Assembly: GCF_000271665.2 (NCBI RefSeq)
Contig: NZ_CP010978.1
Location: 1,334,501 to 1,398,500, forward strand
Direction of reading: 5' to 3'
Origin: Pelosinus fermentans JBW45
Lineage (GTDB): Bacteria; Bacillota; Negativicutes; DSM-13327
DNA: 64,000 nucleotides
Below are positions 34,268-41,899 of the stretch, one piece after another (the first letter of the stretch is position 1; every line of letters begins with the position of its first letter). The notes beneath the pieces were generated by a model. It was not told the origin of the DNA, searched no databases, and saw only the letters and a list, made by a program, of their open reading frames with translations. A program made the translations under genes and the position numbers.

Positions 34268-36664
34268 ATGAGTATTTTTCAAGTTGTGAAACGTGATGGC
34301 CGTGAAGTGGAATTTAATGGCGATAAAATTTTTGATGCAATTCAAAAGGCGTATACTGAAAATTTTGATGGCATAGTAAAAAAAGAAAAGATTCAGCTAT
34401 TAACGGACAAGGTGTTTAATGCGATTGCATCTAGATCGAATCAGCGTTTGTCAGTAGAAGAGATACAAGATATTGTTGAAGATGTCTTACTGCAGTCAGA
34501 AGAAGTTGCTGTTGCTAAGAAGTATATTGCTTATCGGGCAAAGCGCACCCAAGTGCGGGAAGCCAACATGCGTTTAATGATTGATTATAAAGACATTACC
34601 TTTAAAGATGCAGAACAGGTTGACGGGAAAAGAGAGAATGCAAATGTAGACGGCAATACGGCTATGGGAACCATGCTGCAGTATGGAGCAACAGGATCGA
34701 AACAATTTGCCATTCACCATATTTTAAAACCTGAACATGCCAAATTTCATCAGTCCGGCTATATTCATATTCATGATATGGATTTTGAAGCCATTGGTAC
34801 GTTGACTTGTTGTCAAATTGATATTAAAACCTTGTTTCGCAATGGGTTTTCCACGGGACACGGACATTTGCGAGAGCCACAAGATATTATGAGCTATGCT
34901 GCGTTAGCGGCGATTGCGATTCAGAGCAACCAAAATGATCAGCATGGTGGACAATCCATCCCCAATTTTGATTATGGCTTAGCTGCTGGAGTCGCTAAAA
35001 CCTTTATAAAATTATACTCGGAGAATATGAAGAAAATATTATTGATTGATTTCATGGACTTAGATGAAGAAAAAATTACGGATATCCTTGCAGCTACCAT
35101 ACATGAGTATAGCGGTGAGCAGGGCGATTATCCTCGTATTGGTGAAAAGGAATATCAAACCTATCATATAGATGAGGCTCTGCGTTTAAAAAAAGCTTTA
35201 CTCAGTCATGATATTCAGGCAGCAGATTCAGATATACAAAAAATTCAGGACTTCACCTACTGTTTTGCGAAAAAGGAAACAGTGAAGAAAACATACCAAG
35301 CCATGGAAGGTTTTCTTCATAATTTGAATACGATGCATTCCAGAGCAGGGGCGCAGGTTCCTTTTAGCAGTATTAACTTTGGTACGGATACTACCCCGGA
35401 AGGGCGCCTGGTAGTGGAACAATTCTTATTATCTGTAGAAGCTGGCTTAGGGAATGGAGAAACGGCTATATTCCCGATTAGTATTTTCAAAGTAAAAGAA
35501 GGCATTAATTATAATGCAGAAGATCCTAATTACGATTTATTTAAACTATCCTGCCGTGTTTCGGCTAAACGGTTGTTTCCTAACTTTGTTTTCATTGATG
35601 CGCCTTTTAATCTGCAATATTACAAACCAGGTCGTCCTGAAACAGAGATTGCTACCATGGGATGCAGAACAAGAGTCATATCCTCCATTTTCCCTGAGTC
35701 GGATGGTGTGATATACGGTCGCGGCAATAACTCCTTTACCAGTGTGAATCTTCCTAGAATTGGGATTAAGCATGGTATTGCCCTGGGAGAAAGAAGGCAG
35801 CCTGACATTGAAGGATTCTATCAAGAGCTGGATTCATTAATTGAACTGGTCATTCAGCAAATACTAGATCGCTATGAAATCCAGAAAAATAAAAAGGTAA
35901 AGAATTTCCCATTCTTAATGGGACAGAATATCTGGTTTGACTCTGAAAAGTTGGACTGGGAAGATACTCTGGAAGATGTTATCAAGCATGGCACGTTAAC
36001 CCTTGGATTTATTGGCCTTGCGGAAACACTGACAGCACTTTATGGCAAACATCATGGCGAATCAGAAGCTGCTCAAGAAGCTGGTCTTCGAATTATTGGT
36101 CATATGAGAAAACGTATGGATGAAGCAGCAGTCAAATATCAACAGAATTTTTCCCTGATTGCTACACCAGCAGAAGGTCTATCAGGACGCTTTGTAAAAA
36201 TTGATGCAAAAAATTATGGCGAAATTCCAGGCGTAACCGATCGGGATTATTATACCAATGGTTTCCATGTTCCTGTATACTATGCTATTCCAGCAGCCAG
36301 AAAGATTGAAATCGAAGCTCCCTATCATGCAATGACCAATGCAGGTCATATTACCTACATTGAGTTAGATGGAGATTTAGTTAAGAATCTGGATGCCTTT
36401 GAAATGGTCGTACGTAAGATGAAAGAATGCGGAATTGGCTATGGCTCTATCAATCATCCCGTGGATCGTGATCCTAAATGCGGCTTTACCGGCGTGATTG
36501 GTGATCAATGCCCTAAATGTGGACGAGTAGAAGGAGAAGGCGGTATGGGCTTTGAACGCATTCGCCGTATCACTGGCTACTTAGTAGGAACCATGGACAA
36601 ATGGAACGATGGCAAACGTGCAGAAGAAAAAGACCGCGTAAAACATGGTGTGAGAAACCAATAG
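34268..36664 (+). CDS. nrdD: Anaerobic (class III) ribonucleoside-triphosphate reductase
   Basis: 798 residues. It reduces NTPs to dNTPs using a glycyl radical. An N-terminal ATP cone (VVKRDGREVEFNGDKIFDAIQKAY) senses ATP/dATP. The barrel has DGNTAMGTMLQYG, the formate/thiol region and QNDQHGGQS. A four-cysteine zinc site near the C-terminus reads CGFTGVIGDQCPKCG. The radical glycine lies in RRITGYLVG (about Gly770). ATG 34268 follows GGGTGG; a longer frame from 34169 lies in the leader. NrdR boxes lie upstream. The activase gene nrdG is not adjacent but 3.6 kb downstream. Confidence 0.95.
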   Translation: MSIFQVVKRDGREVEFNGDKIFDAIQKAYTENFDGIVKKEKIQLLTDKVFNAIASRSNQRLSVEEIQDIVEDVLLQSEEVAVAKKYIAYRAKRTQVREANMRLMIDYKDITFKDAEQVDGKRENANVDGNTAMGTMLQYGATGSKQFAIHHILKPEHAKFHQSGYIHIHDMDFEAIGTLTCCQIDIKTLFRNGFSTGHGHLREPQDIMSYAALAAIAIQSNQNDQHGGQSIPNFDYGLAAGVAKTFIKLYSENMKKILLIDFMDLDEEKITDILAATIHEYSGEQGDYPRIGEKEYQTYHIDEALRLKKALLSHDIQAADSDIQKIQDFTYCFAKKETVKKTYQAMEGFLHNLNTMHSRAGAQVPFSSINFGTDTTPEGRLVVEQFLLSVEAGLGNGETAIFPISIFKVKEGINYNAEDPNYDLFKLSCRVSAKRLFPNFVFIDAPFNLQYYKPGRPETEIATMGCRTRVISSIFPESDGVIYGRGNNSFTSVNLPRIGIKHGIALGERRQPDIEGFYQELDSLIELVIQQILDRYEIQKNKKVKNFPFLMGQNIWFDSEKLDWEDTLEDVIKHGTLTLGFIGLAETLTALYGKHHGESEAAQEAGLRIIGHMRKRMDEAAVKYQQNFSLIATPAEGLSGRFVKIDAKNYGEIPGVTDRDYYTNGFHVPVYYAIPAARKIEIEAPYHAMTNAGHITYIELDGDLVKNLDAFEMVVRKMKECGIGYGSINHPVDRDPKCGFTGVIGDQCPKCGRVEGEGGMGFERIRRITGYLVGTMDKWNDGKRAEEKDRVKHGVRNQ

Positions 36665-36745
36665 CCTTTGACAAATAATACTAATAGACACGGTGGAAAA
36701 GTGTTATAATTAGAGAAATTGTTTAACAGAGGAGACTTTGAAAAT

Positions 36746-37045
36746 ATGATTACATTAGTAGCCAATATGCAAGCAAAACCAGGTAAAGAAAACGAATTGG
36801 AAGCTGCTTTACAGGTTCACTTTCCTAAAGTTCAACTTGAAAAAGGTACAGCAGCCTATGTGCTTCATCGATCAACGGAAAAAGTAGGACAATTCTTCTT
36901 TTATGAAAAATACCAAGACCAGCAAGCATTAGACTATCATGGGTCTACGCCTTACTTAAAAGAACTATTCAGCAGTATTGCAGACTTGCTTCTCGAAAAA
37001 CCAGAAGTTAAACTATATGAAGAAGTGGCAGCAATTTCTCGATAA
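36746..37045 (+). CDS. Antibiotic biosynthesis monooxygenase (ABM) domain protein
   Basis: 99 residues of the dimeric alpha/beta-barrel ABM/YgiN family: LVANMQAKPGKENELEAAL, TAAYVLHRSTEKVGQFFFYEKYQDQ (split by strand turns) and HGSTPYLKEL. Members act on quinones or as haem-binding or small-molecule oxygenases; in a strict anaerobe a quinol or detoxifying role is more likely. ATG 36746 with AGAGGAG upstream is chosen over an in-frame ATG at 36719 that lies before the ribosome site. A terminator follows. Confidence 0.85.
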   Translation: MITLVANMQAKPGKENELEAALQVHFPKVQLEKGTAAYVLHRSTEKVGQFFFYEKYQDQQALDYHGSTPYLKELFSSIADLLLEKPEVKLYEEVAAISR

Positions 37046-37086
37046 GTAATGTAGAATAGTGTGACTTTTTACGATATTGCCTGTAT

Positions 37087-37124
37087 AAAAATAGGATTCG
37101 CTAAAATGCGAATCCTATTTTTAT
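37087..37124 (+). terminator. Terminator of the ABM gene
   Basis: AAAAATAGGATTCGC pairs with GCGAATCCTATTTTT around TAAAAT. The A and T flanks may also serve the convergent XRE gene. Confidence 0.9.
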
Positions 37125-37151
37125 ATTCATATGTATTGATGACGAAATAAA

Positions 37152-37382
37152 CTACTTCCTATCCGGGCTATCTGATCTTCCCACGAGATAATCAAGGGAG
37201 ACGTTGAAGTAGTCGGCGAGGGCAATAAGAGTATCTGAGGCTGGGGTCGTAATTTTAGTTTCAAATTGACTGATAGTTCCTCTATTTTTTAGCCCTATTT
37301 CATCCGCCAGCTTTTGCATTGAAATGTTACTGTTCGTACGCAACTGTTTTAATCTTTGTGCAAATATTTCATTTGGAAACAT
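37152..37382 (-). CDS. XRE-family repressor A
   Basis: 76 residues, a single helix-turn-helix domain: RLKQLRTNSNISMQKLADEIGL, recognition helix region KNRGTISQFETKIT, and a C-terminal ALADYFNVSLDYLVGRSD. It is about 65 percent similar to the neighbouring repressor B and probably arose by tandem duplication. AAGAGGTTTTTT precedes the ATG. Two TTCG-N5-CGAA sites flank its promoter, so it probably represses itself. Confidence 0.88.
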   Translation of the reverse strand: MFPNEIFAQRLKQLRTNSNISMQKLADEIGLKNRGTISQFETKITTPASDTLIALADYFNVSLDYLVGRSDSPDRK

Positions 37383-37399
37383 AAAAAACCTCTTGATGT

Positions 37400-37445
37400 T
37401 TCGAAATACGAATCATATAATGAAAATGTAGATTCGTACCACGAA
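37400..37445. promoter_or_regulatory. Paired operators of repressor A
   Basis: TTCG-AAATA-CGAA (37400-37412) and TTCG-TACCA-CGAA (37433-37445), centres 33 bp apart, lie on either side of a shared TCATTATAT core (minus strand) that probably contains the -10. Confidence 0.6.
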
Positions 37446-37528
37446 ACAATGTTGATTATAAATAGGATAATTCTATTATTTAATCCCAATTATATCCGAT
37501 ATTGAATTCAGTTCCTAGTGTAAATCGG

Positions 37529-37759
37529 TTATTTCCTTGTTTGATCATTTGATCGTCCTACGAGGTAATCAAGAGAAACATTAAAGTAGTCAGCAATGGC
37601 AACAAGGGTATCAACAGAAGGCGAGGTCATAGTCTTTTCGAATTGCGTTATACTACCTTTGCTTTTTAACCCTATCGCATCAGCTAATTTTTGGGTTGAC
37701 ACTCCTTTTAATTCACGGAGTTGCTTTAAGCGAATTGAAAAAATATTTTTATCGTACAT
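37529..37759 (-). CDS. XRE-family repressor B (paralogue of A)
   Basis: 76 residues with the same layout as repressor A: IRLKQLRELKGVSTQKLADAIGL, recognition region KSKGSITQFEKTMT, then AIADYFNVSLDYLVGRSN. Differences cluster in the recognition helix (NRGTISQFETKIT in A, SKGSITQFEKTMT in B), which fits the different operators found upstream of each gene. AAGAGGTTTATT precedes the ATG. Nothing in the 147-base gap before repressor A marks a terminator. Confidence 0.88.
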   Translation of the reverse strand: MYDKNIFSIRLKQLRELKGVSTQKLADAIGLKSKGSITQFEKTMTSPSVDTLVAIADYFNVSLDYLVGRSNDQTRK

Positions 37760-37774
37760 AATAAACCTCTTGGC

Positions 37775-37823
37775 GGTTAGCTATACTAACCAATATAATG
37801 AGACTGAAGGCTAGTATTACTAG
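37775..37823. promoter_or_regulatory. Paired operators of repressor B
   Basis: GGTTAG-CTATA-CTAACC (37775-37791) and CTAG-TATTA-CTAG (37811-37823), centres 34 bp apart, bracket the same TCATTATAT core as in repressor A. The geometry is kept but the half-sites differ. The rest of 37824-38058 is AT-rich with nothing recognised. Confidence 0.6.
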
Positions 37824-38058
37824 TTAAACGTATACTTTAAATTAAGTAGTTTAATTATAATAAACATTATATTTCTAAATATATAAAGTAAAGACCATTA
37901 ACGTACCCAGTAAGAATGATTTATATAAATTTAATTATACCTGATATTGCAAAGAGTTCCTAGTCACATTTAAAAAAGGTTATATGAGACTGCTTACTAA
38001 TGCCTGGCAGTATAGAAAACCGGTGATTACTAACCAATAATATTGGGGGGGATGTACA

Positions 38059-38352
38059 ATGGTAAAAAGTATATTCGATTTACTGACGACTGCTAGTGAG
38101 ATGGAGAGTTTAGATGGCTTAGACTTGGAGAAAGTTTCTAGTGATTATTATCATGCCTATCAAAAAATGCTTGAATACCAGACACAAATTAAGCATGCAT
38201 TGCCAGCAGAGATGCAGAAGATATTAATGGAATTAGATGACGAATATACCTGTATGCGGATAAGTGGCGGGGACGTATATTACCGTCAAGGATTTTCTGA
38301 CGCAATGCGCTTGATAATGCAGACTTTAACATGGGGACCAGCAAGAAGTTGA
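38059..38352 (+). CDS. Small protein of unknown function (DUF6809-like)
   Basis: 97 residues, helical. The pattern of a Tyr-rich helix (SSDYYHAYQKMLEYQTQIKHAL) and an ending YRQGFSDAMRLIMQTL resembles the DUF6809 group of short Firmicute proteins, recalled from memory and not verified. GGGGGGGATGTACA precedes the ATG. It sits between the repressors and the toxin-antitoxin pair; no function can be assigned. Confidence 0.6.
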   Translation: MVKSIFDLLTTASEMESLDGLDLEKVSSDYYHAYQKMLEYQTQIKHALPAEMQKILMELDDEYTCMRISGGDVYYRQGFSDAMRLIMQTLTWGPARS

Positions 38353-38495
38353 GGTAGGAAAAACCAATGGCATAACGATGTTGTTTCAAGTATGATATTT
38401 GGATATAATGGTATTAATTAGTAAAAAATTACGAATTTGTACAAAATTTGTTGAAGAAAACTAATAGAAAATGAATGAAGGTGAACATATTTGTG

Positions 38496-38891
38496 ATGAA
38501 AACTGATATCCGCTGGAAACAAAGATTCACTAATTTCAAAAAAGCCATCAATCAGCTAACTGAATTTGTGGAACAACCCCAGTTAAATAAATTTGAAGTG
38601 CAGGGTTTAATACAGTGCTTCGAATATACCTTTGAGCTTGCCTGGAAAACGAGTAAAGATTACCTGGAGCAGGAAGGCTTTGAGATTAAGAGTCCCCGGT
38701 CTGCAATACAGAAAGCATTTCAGGTGCAATTAATCAAAGACGGACACATCTGGATGGATGCACTGGAAAAAAGAAATTTGTTGGCTCATACTTATGATGA
38801 AAATGTGACAAAAGAAGCCGAAAAGTTAATCCGTACAGCATATTATCCCATGCTAATATCATTGTACGCTGAGTTGGAAAAGTTACTATAG
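38496..38891 (+). CDS. hepT: HEPN toxin of a HepT/MntA system (HI0074 family)
   Basis: 131 residues of the nucleotidyltransferase-substrate-binding (HI0074) family. WKQRFTNFKKAINQL, GLIQCFEYTFELAWKTSKDYLEQEG and the HEPN RNase motif R-x4-H (Arg93-NLLA-His98, followed by TYDE) are present. HepT cleaves RNA and is silenced by AMPylation from its partner. AAGGTGA lies ahead of GTG 38493 and ATG 38496; the ATG is chosen. The antitoxin gene starts 30 bases downstream. Confidence 0.88.
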   Translation: MKTDIRWKQRFTNFKKAINQLTEFVEQPQLNKFEVQGLIQCFEYTFELAWKTSKDYLEQEGFEIKSPRSAIQKAFQVQLIKDGHIWMDALEKRNLLAHTYDENVTKEAEKLIRTAYYPMLISLYAELEKLL

Positions 38892-38920
38892 TATACTGAT
38901 GAACCTAAGGGAGAGTAAAC

Positions 38921-39274
38921 ATGAAATTTGGACTTAAAGAAGCGGATATAGCCTATATCGTTGCAGCACTTAGTAAATTTGATGAAATAAAAAAAGCGGC
39001 TGTATTCGGTTCGCGAGCCAAAGGCAATTACAAACCAGGTTCTGATGTAGATATTGCTGTCTTTGGTGAAGATATATCCTTTTCCACAATAGCACACCTA
39101 CATTTCATGTTAGAAGAGGATAGTCCGATGCCCTATTTCTTTGATATTGTGGATTATACACATCTGGCTCACCAGGAGTTAAAAGATCATATTGAGAGAG
39201 TGGGGATAACGATTTTCGAAAGAGAAGATCTTAGAGATGATTCATTGCTACCACATGAAAAAGTTGAAACCTAA
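38921..39274 (+). CDS. mntA: MNT-type nucleotidyltransferase antitoxin
   Basis: 117 residues with the MntA signature GS-x10-D-x-D, read here as GSRAKGNYKPGSDVD, the catalytic metal site of minimal nucleotidyltransferases. The C-terminal HLAHQELKDHIERVGITIFER is common to the family. The enzyme transfers AMP to the HEPN toxin (type VII toxin-antitoxin). GGGAGAGTAAAC precedes the ATG. The toxin-then-antitoxin order is the usual one for this family. Confidence 0.88.
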   Translation: MKFGLKEADIAYIVAALSKFDEIKKAAVFGSRAKGNYKPGSDVDIAVFGEDISFSTIAHLHFMLEEDSPMPYFFDIVDYTHLAHQELKDHIERVGITIFEREDLRDDSLLPHEKVET

Positions 39275-39383
39275 CCATATTGGAATGTAAACTTAGAAAG
39301 GAAAATTAAAGGAGTTGCTCGGTAGTTGTTGAATTTCTAATATAGTAAAAGTTTTATGGAATTTACAAAATTGAGGGATCATA

Positions 39384-40103
39384 ATGATATTTGTTAAACA
39401 TACTCCTAATCATGCAGGAGTGGCTATATATGGTGATTGTTTAGATTTTGAGGAACTTTATGATGCATTGCATGATGTTGTTGGTAAGGAAAACCAATAT
39501 ACTGCCTACCAAGGTGTTCGTATTAGAGTGTTAGGGTTCTGTTATGAGTTGCGTCATGCTTTAATGGGGAATCGGGAATTTGAATTTGTTGACAATGGTA
39601 TGGATGAGAGTCGGATGAAAGAGTTAGCAATGATTACGCCTAAGAAAAATATATATGTAGGCACTCATGTTTTATGGCCGGAAATATTGTTTATTATTAT
39701 GTGTCTGAGTGATTTTATTTTGTTACGCCAGAAAAAAATCAAGTATCCAGAGTGGGATGCGAATACTGCTGCGGTCCATAAGTTTCAAGCGGCGGTTGTA
39801 GAGTGCCTAAAGCAAGTAGTAACGGAGACTTCCTATAAACGTATACTGAATATGATAACCCATGATTATACATGGTTTTACGGATATACAATACAATATA
39901 TTGATATTTTAAATAGTAGATTTCTGGCAATGAATAAGGAAAAGCGCTTAAAGAGTGTACCAACCATAGCAAAGAGAATTGCAGAAATAGGCAATGAATA
40001 TAGAACGGTTAGAGAGGAAATTTTGGAAGAAGCTCTAAAATATAATTGTCCTGCAGATGAGATTCAATATGACTGGGACTATCCTGAAAATATCCAGTGG
40101 TGA
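39384..40103 (+). CDS. Protein of unknown function (DUF6904-like)
   Basis: 239 residues without signal or membrane segment, although VLWPEILFIIMCLSDFILL is hydrophobic. The beginning (FVKHTPNHAGVAIYGDCLDFEELYDALHDVVG) and the RIRVLGFCYELRHALMGNREFEF block resemble DUF6904, a family name recalled and not checked. GAGGGATCATA precedes the ATG. Its place next to HepT/MntA in an island between nrdD and nrdG suggests accessory DNA, perhaps a defence-related gene, but no catalytic motif is seen. Confidence 0.6.
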   Translation: MIFVKHTPNHAGVAIYGDCLDFEELYDALHDVVGKENQYTAYQGVRIRVLGFCYELRHALMGNREFEFVDNGMDESRMKELAMITPKKNIYVGTHVLWPEILFIIMCLSDFILLRQKKIKYPEWDANTAAVHKFQAAVVECLKQVVTETSYKRILNMITHDYTWFYGYTIQYIDILNSRFLAMNKEKRLKSVPTIAKRIAEIGNEYRTVREEILEEALKYNCPADEIQYDWDYPENIQW

Positions 40104-40249
40104 GTACGGATGAATAAGAGACGATTCTGTTTAAAAATGATATAATATTATTTTGATTACGAATGGATAATGATCTGAATCATTCCTATGATATTGACAG
40201 TGAGATGATTTATTGTCTGAAAGTGTAAAAACAGGGAGATTGGTGTGGT

Positions 40250-40753
40250 ATGGTAAAAATTCGTTTAGCTTCTCAGATAACAACGGATTCGGTTGTAGAT
40301 GGAAAAGGATTGAGAACGGTGATCTGGTGTCAAGGCTGTACTCATCATTGCCAGGGATGTCACAATCTTGATACCCAGGATTTGAATGGTGGTTTTGAAC
40401 AGGAAATTGATGACGTAGTACAGGCTGTTCTAGCCGTAGAACTGCAGTCTGGGGTAACGTTCTCAGGTGGTGAACCAATGCTGCAGCCCGTTGCCTGTAC
40501 TGCTATTGCTGAGCAATTGAAAGGTAGTGGCGTTAACATTTGGTGTTATACTGGTTTCACTTTTGAAGAATTACGGAATAGACCGGATTGTCTGGAATTT
40601 TTGCAATACATTGATGTATTAATTGATGGCAAATTTGAATTAGCATTGAAAAGTTATGATTTGTTATTCAAGGGTTCCGCTAATCAGCGCATTATTGATG
40701 TGCCTGAAAGCCTAAAACAGAACAAAGTGGTATTGTATGAACCATTGCCTTAA
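40250..40753 (+). CDS. nrdG: Anaerobic ribonucleotide reductase activating protein
   Basis: 167-residue radical-SAM enzyme that creates the glycyl radical on NrdD. The cluster motif C-x3-C-x2-C is Cys30-THH-Cys34-QG-Cys37 within WCQGCTHHCQGCHN, followed by FSGGEPMLQ (the GGE SAM-binding motif) and VNIWCYTGFTFEEL. Length and motifs match NrdG. The start is ATG 40250 with GGGAGATTGG upstream. It is separated from nrdD by seven other genes, which is unusual since these are normally adjacent. Confidence 0.9.
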   Translation: MVKIRLASQITTDSVVDGKGLRTVIWCQGCTHHCQGCHNLDTQDLNGGFEQEIDDVVQAVLAVELQSGVTFSGGEPMLQPVACTAIAEQLKGSGVNIWCYTGFTFEELRNRPDCLEFLQYIDVLIDGKFELALKSYDLLFKGSANQRIIDVPESLKQNKVVLYEPLP

Positions 40754-40787
40754 GAAAAAATATCAGTGCTAAGCAAAAAAATGATAT

Positions 40788-40868
40788 AACCGCAGAGGCG
40801 CAGAGGCGCAGAGTACGCAGAGGGACATTTATAAATCCTATCTCTGTGTTCTCTGCGCCTCTGCGGTT
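40788..40868. repeat. Dispersed palindromic repeat, CGCAGAGGCGCAGAG subfamily
   Basis: AACCGCAGAGGCGCAGAGG pairs with CTCTGCGCCTCTGCGGTT around an AT-rich loop. This is the most complete copy of the GC-richer subfamily in the window. Confidence 0.85.
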
Positions 40869-40903
40869 AAAAAAATCGTACTCATTTAAATTTCAGAATA
40901 ATC

Positions 40904-40972
40904 TTGAAAAAGATAATAGAAGTGTTATAATATAATTGTAAATGTATATACAACATGTCAATATGATGACAT
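40904..40972 (+). promoter_or_regulatory. Promoter and candidate operators of the nag cluster
   Basis: TTGAAA and TATAAT are 16 bp apart (40904-40931). Just downstream are TGTATATACA (40943-40952), a dyad of the type bound by HutC-subfamily GntR regulators, and ATGTCA-N6-TGACAT (40955-40972). Binding by the adjacent regulator is inference. Confidence 0.55.
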
Positions 40973-41007
40973 TTCAAATTTATGATTAATAATAAAGGTG
41001 GTAAGTC

Positions 41008-41739
41008 ATGAAAAGAGTTGATAAAGATTCGCCGATTCCTTTGTACTATCAGTTGAAAAATATTATTTCCGAAATGATCGAAAATGAAGAACTAGCTGCA
41101 GATGAAGTTGTGCCAACAGAAAGAGAGCTGTGTGAATATCACGGAATTAGTCGAATGACTGCGAATAAAGCCATTGCAAGCTTAGTAAATGAAGGATTGC
41201 TATATCGGGAACGGGGGAAAGGAACCTTCGTTGTCAAAAACAAAGAAAAACATCCCCTGCACAATCTGTTGGGATTTACGGAAGATATGCAGCGGCGTGG
41301 TATGAGTATTCATACGAAAATGATCTCTTTTCAAAGAAAATCTGCAACGAAAAAATTGCAGCATGATCTGCAGTTGGAAGAGCAGGATGAAGTATTTGAA
41401 ATTACTCGATTACGCTCTGTTAATGATGAACCCTATGCCATTGAGATGGCTTATTTACCAACAGCACTTTGTGAGGGATTAACGGCTGAGGCATTAGAGA
41501 ATAATTCCTTGTATACCATTTTAGAAAAGCAGTTCGGTTTGCAGATTGAATATGCAAATCAGACCATCGAGCCTGTATTAGTAAATGATTATGAGAGTCA
41601 AATGCTGCAGGTGAAGCAAAAAACATTAGCACTTATGTTTTCACGATTAACCTATACAAAAAAGAATATTCCCTTTGAGGTGACAAAGTCCATTTATCGC
41701 AGCGACCGTTATAAATTTGAAATAACATTAAAGCGTTAA
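41008..41739 (+). CDS. nagR: GntR-family (HutC/UTRA) regulator, NagR-like
   Basis: 243 residues. N-terminal winged helix (PLYYQLKNIISEMIENEELA, VVPTERELCEYHGISRMTANKAIASLV, YRERGKGTFV) and C-terminal UTRA ligand domain (LLGFTEDMQRRGM, ITRLRSVNDEPYAIEMAYLP). NagR/YvoA proteins bind GlcN6P or GlcNAc6P and release the nag operon. Its place at the head of nagE, murQ, nagA, nagB and crr supports that role. AAAGGTGG precedes the ATG. Confidence 0.88.
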   Translation: MKRVDKDSPIPLYYQLKNIISEMIENEELAADEVVPTERELCEYHGISRMTANKAIASLVNEGLLYRERGKGTFVVKNKEKHPLHNLLGFTEDMQRRGMSIHTKMISFQRKSATKKLQHDLQLEEQDEVFEITRLRSVNDEPYAIEMAYLPTALCEGLTAEALENNSLYTILEKQFGLQIEYANQTIEPVLVNDYESQMLQVKQKTLALMFSRLTYTKKNIPFEVTKSIYRSDRYKFEITLKR

Positions 41740-41899
41740 TTGGTATTTGCTATGTGTATATGAGACAAATTTCAAAGTGACGTATGAATAGCACTAAATC
41801 GGCATTCTTTATTCTTTGGAAAGTACTATCAAGTTTTCTTTTTTGCCAGGTCATTTTGTAGTTTGTAATGTATAAATAAAGAATAGGGGGTTCATAGTT

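Noticed and set aside
41740-41899. A second promoter or catabolite-response site before nagE
   Set aside because: No convincing -35/-10 pair or cre consensus was found in this gap.
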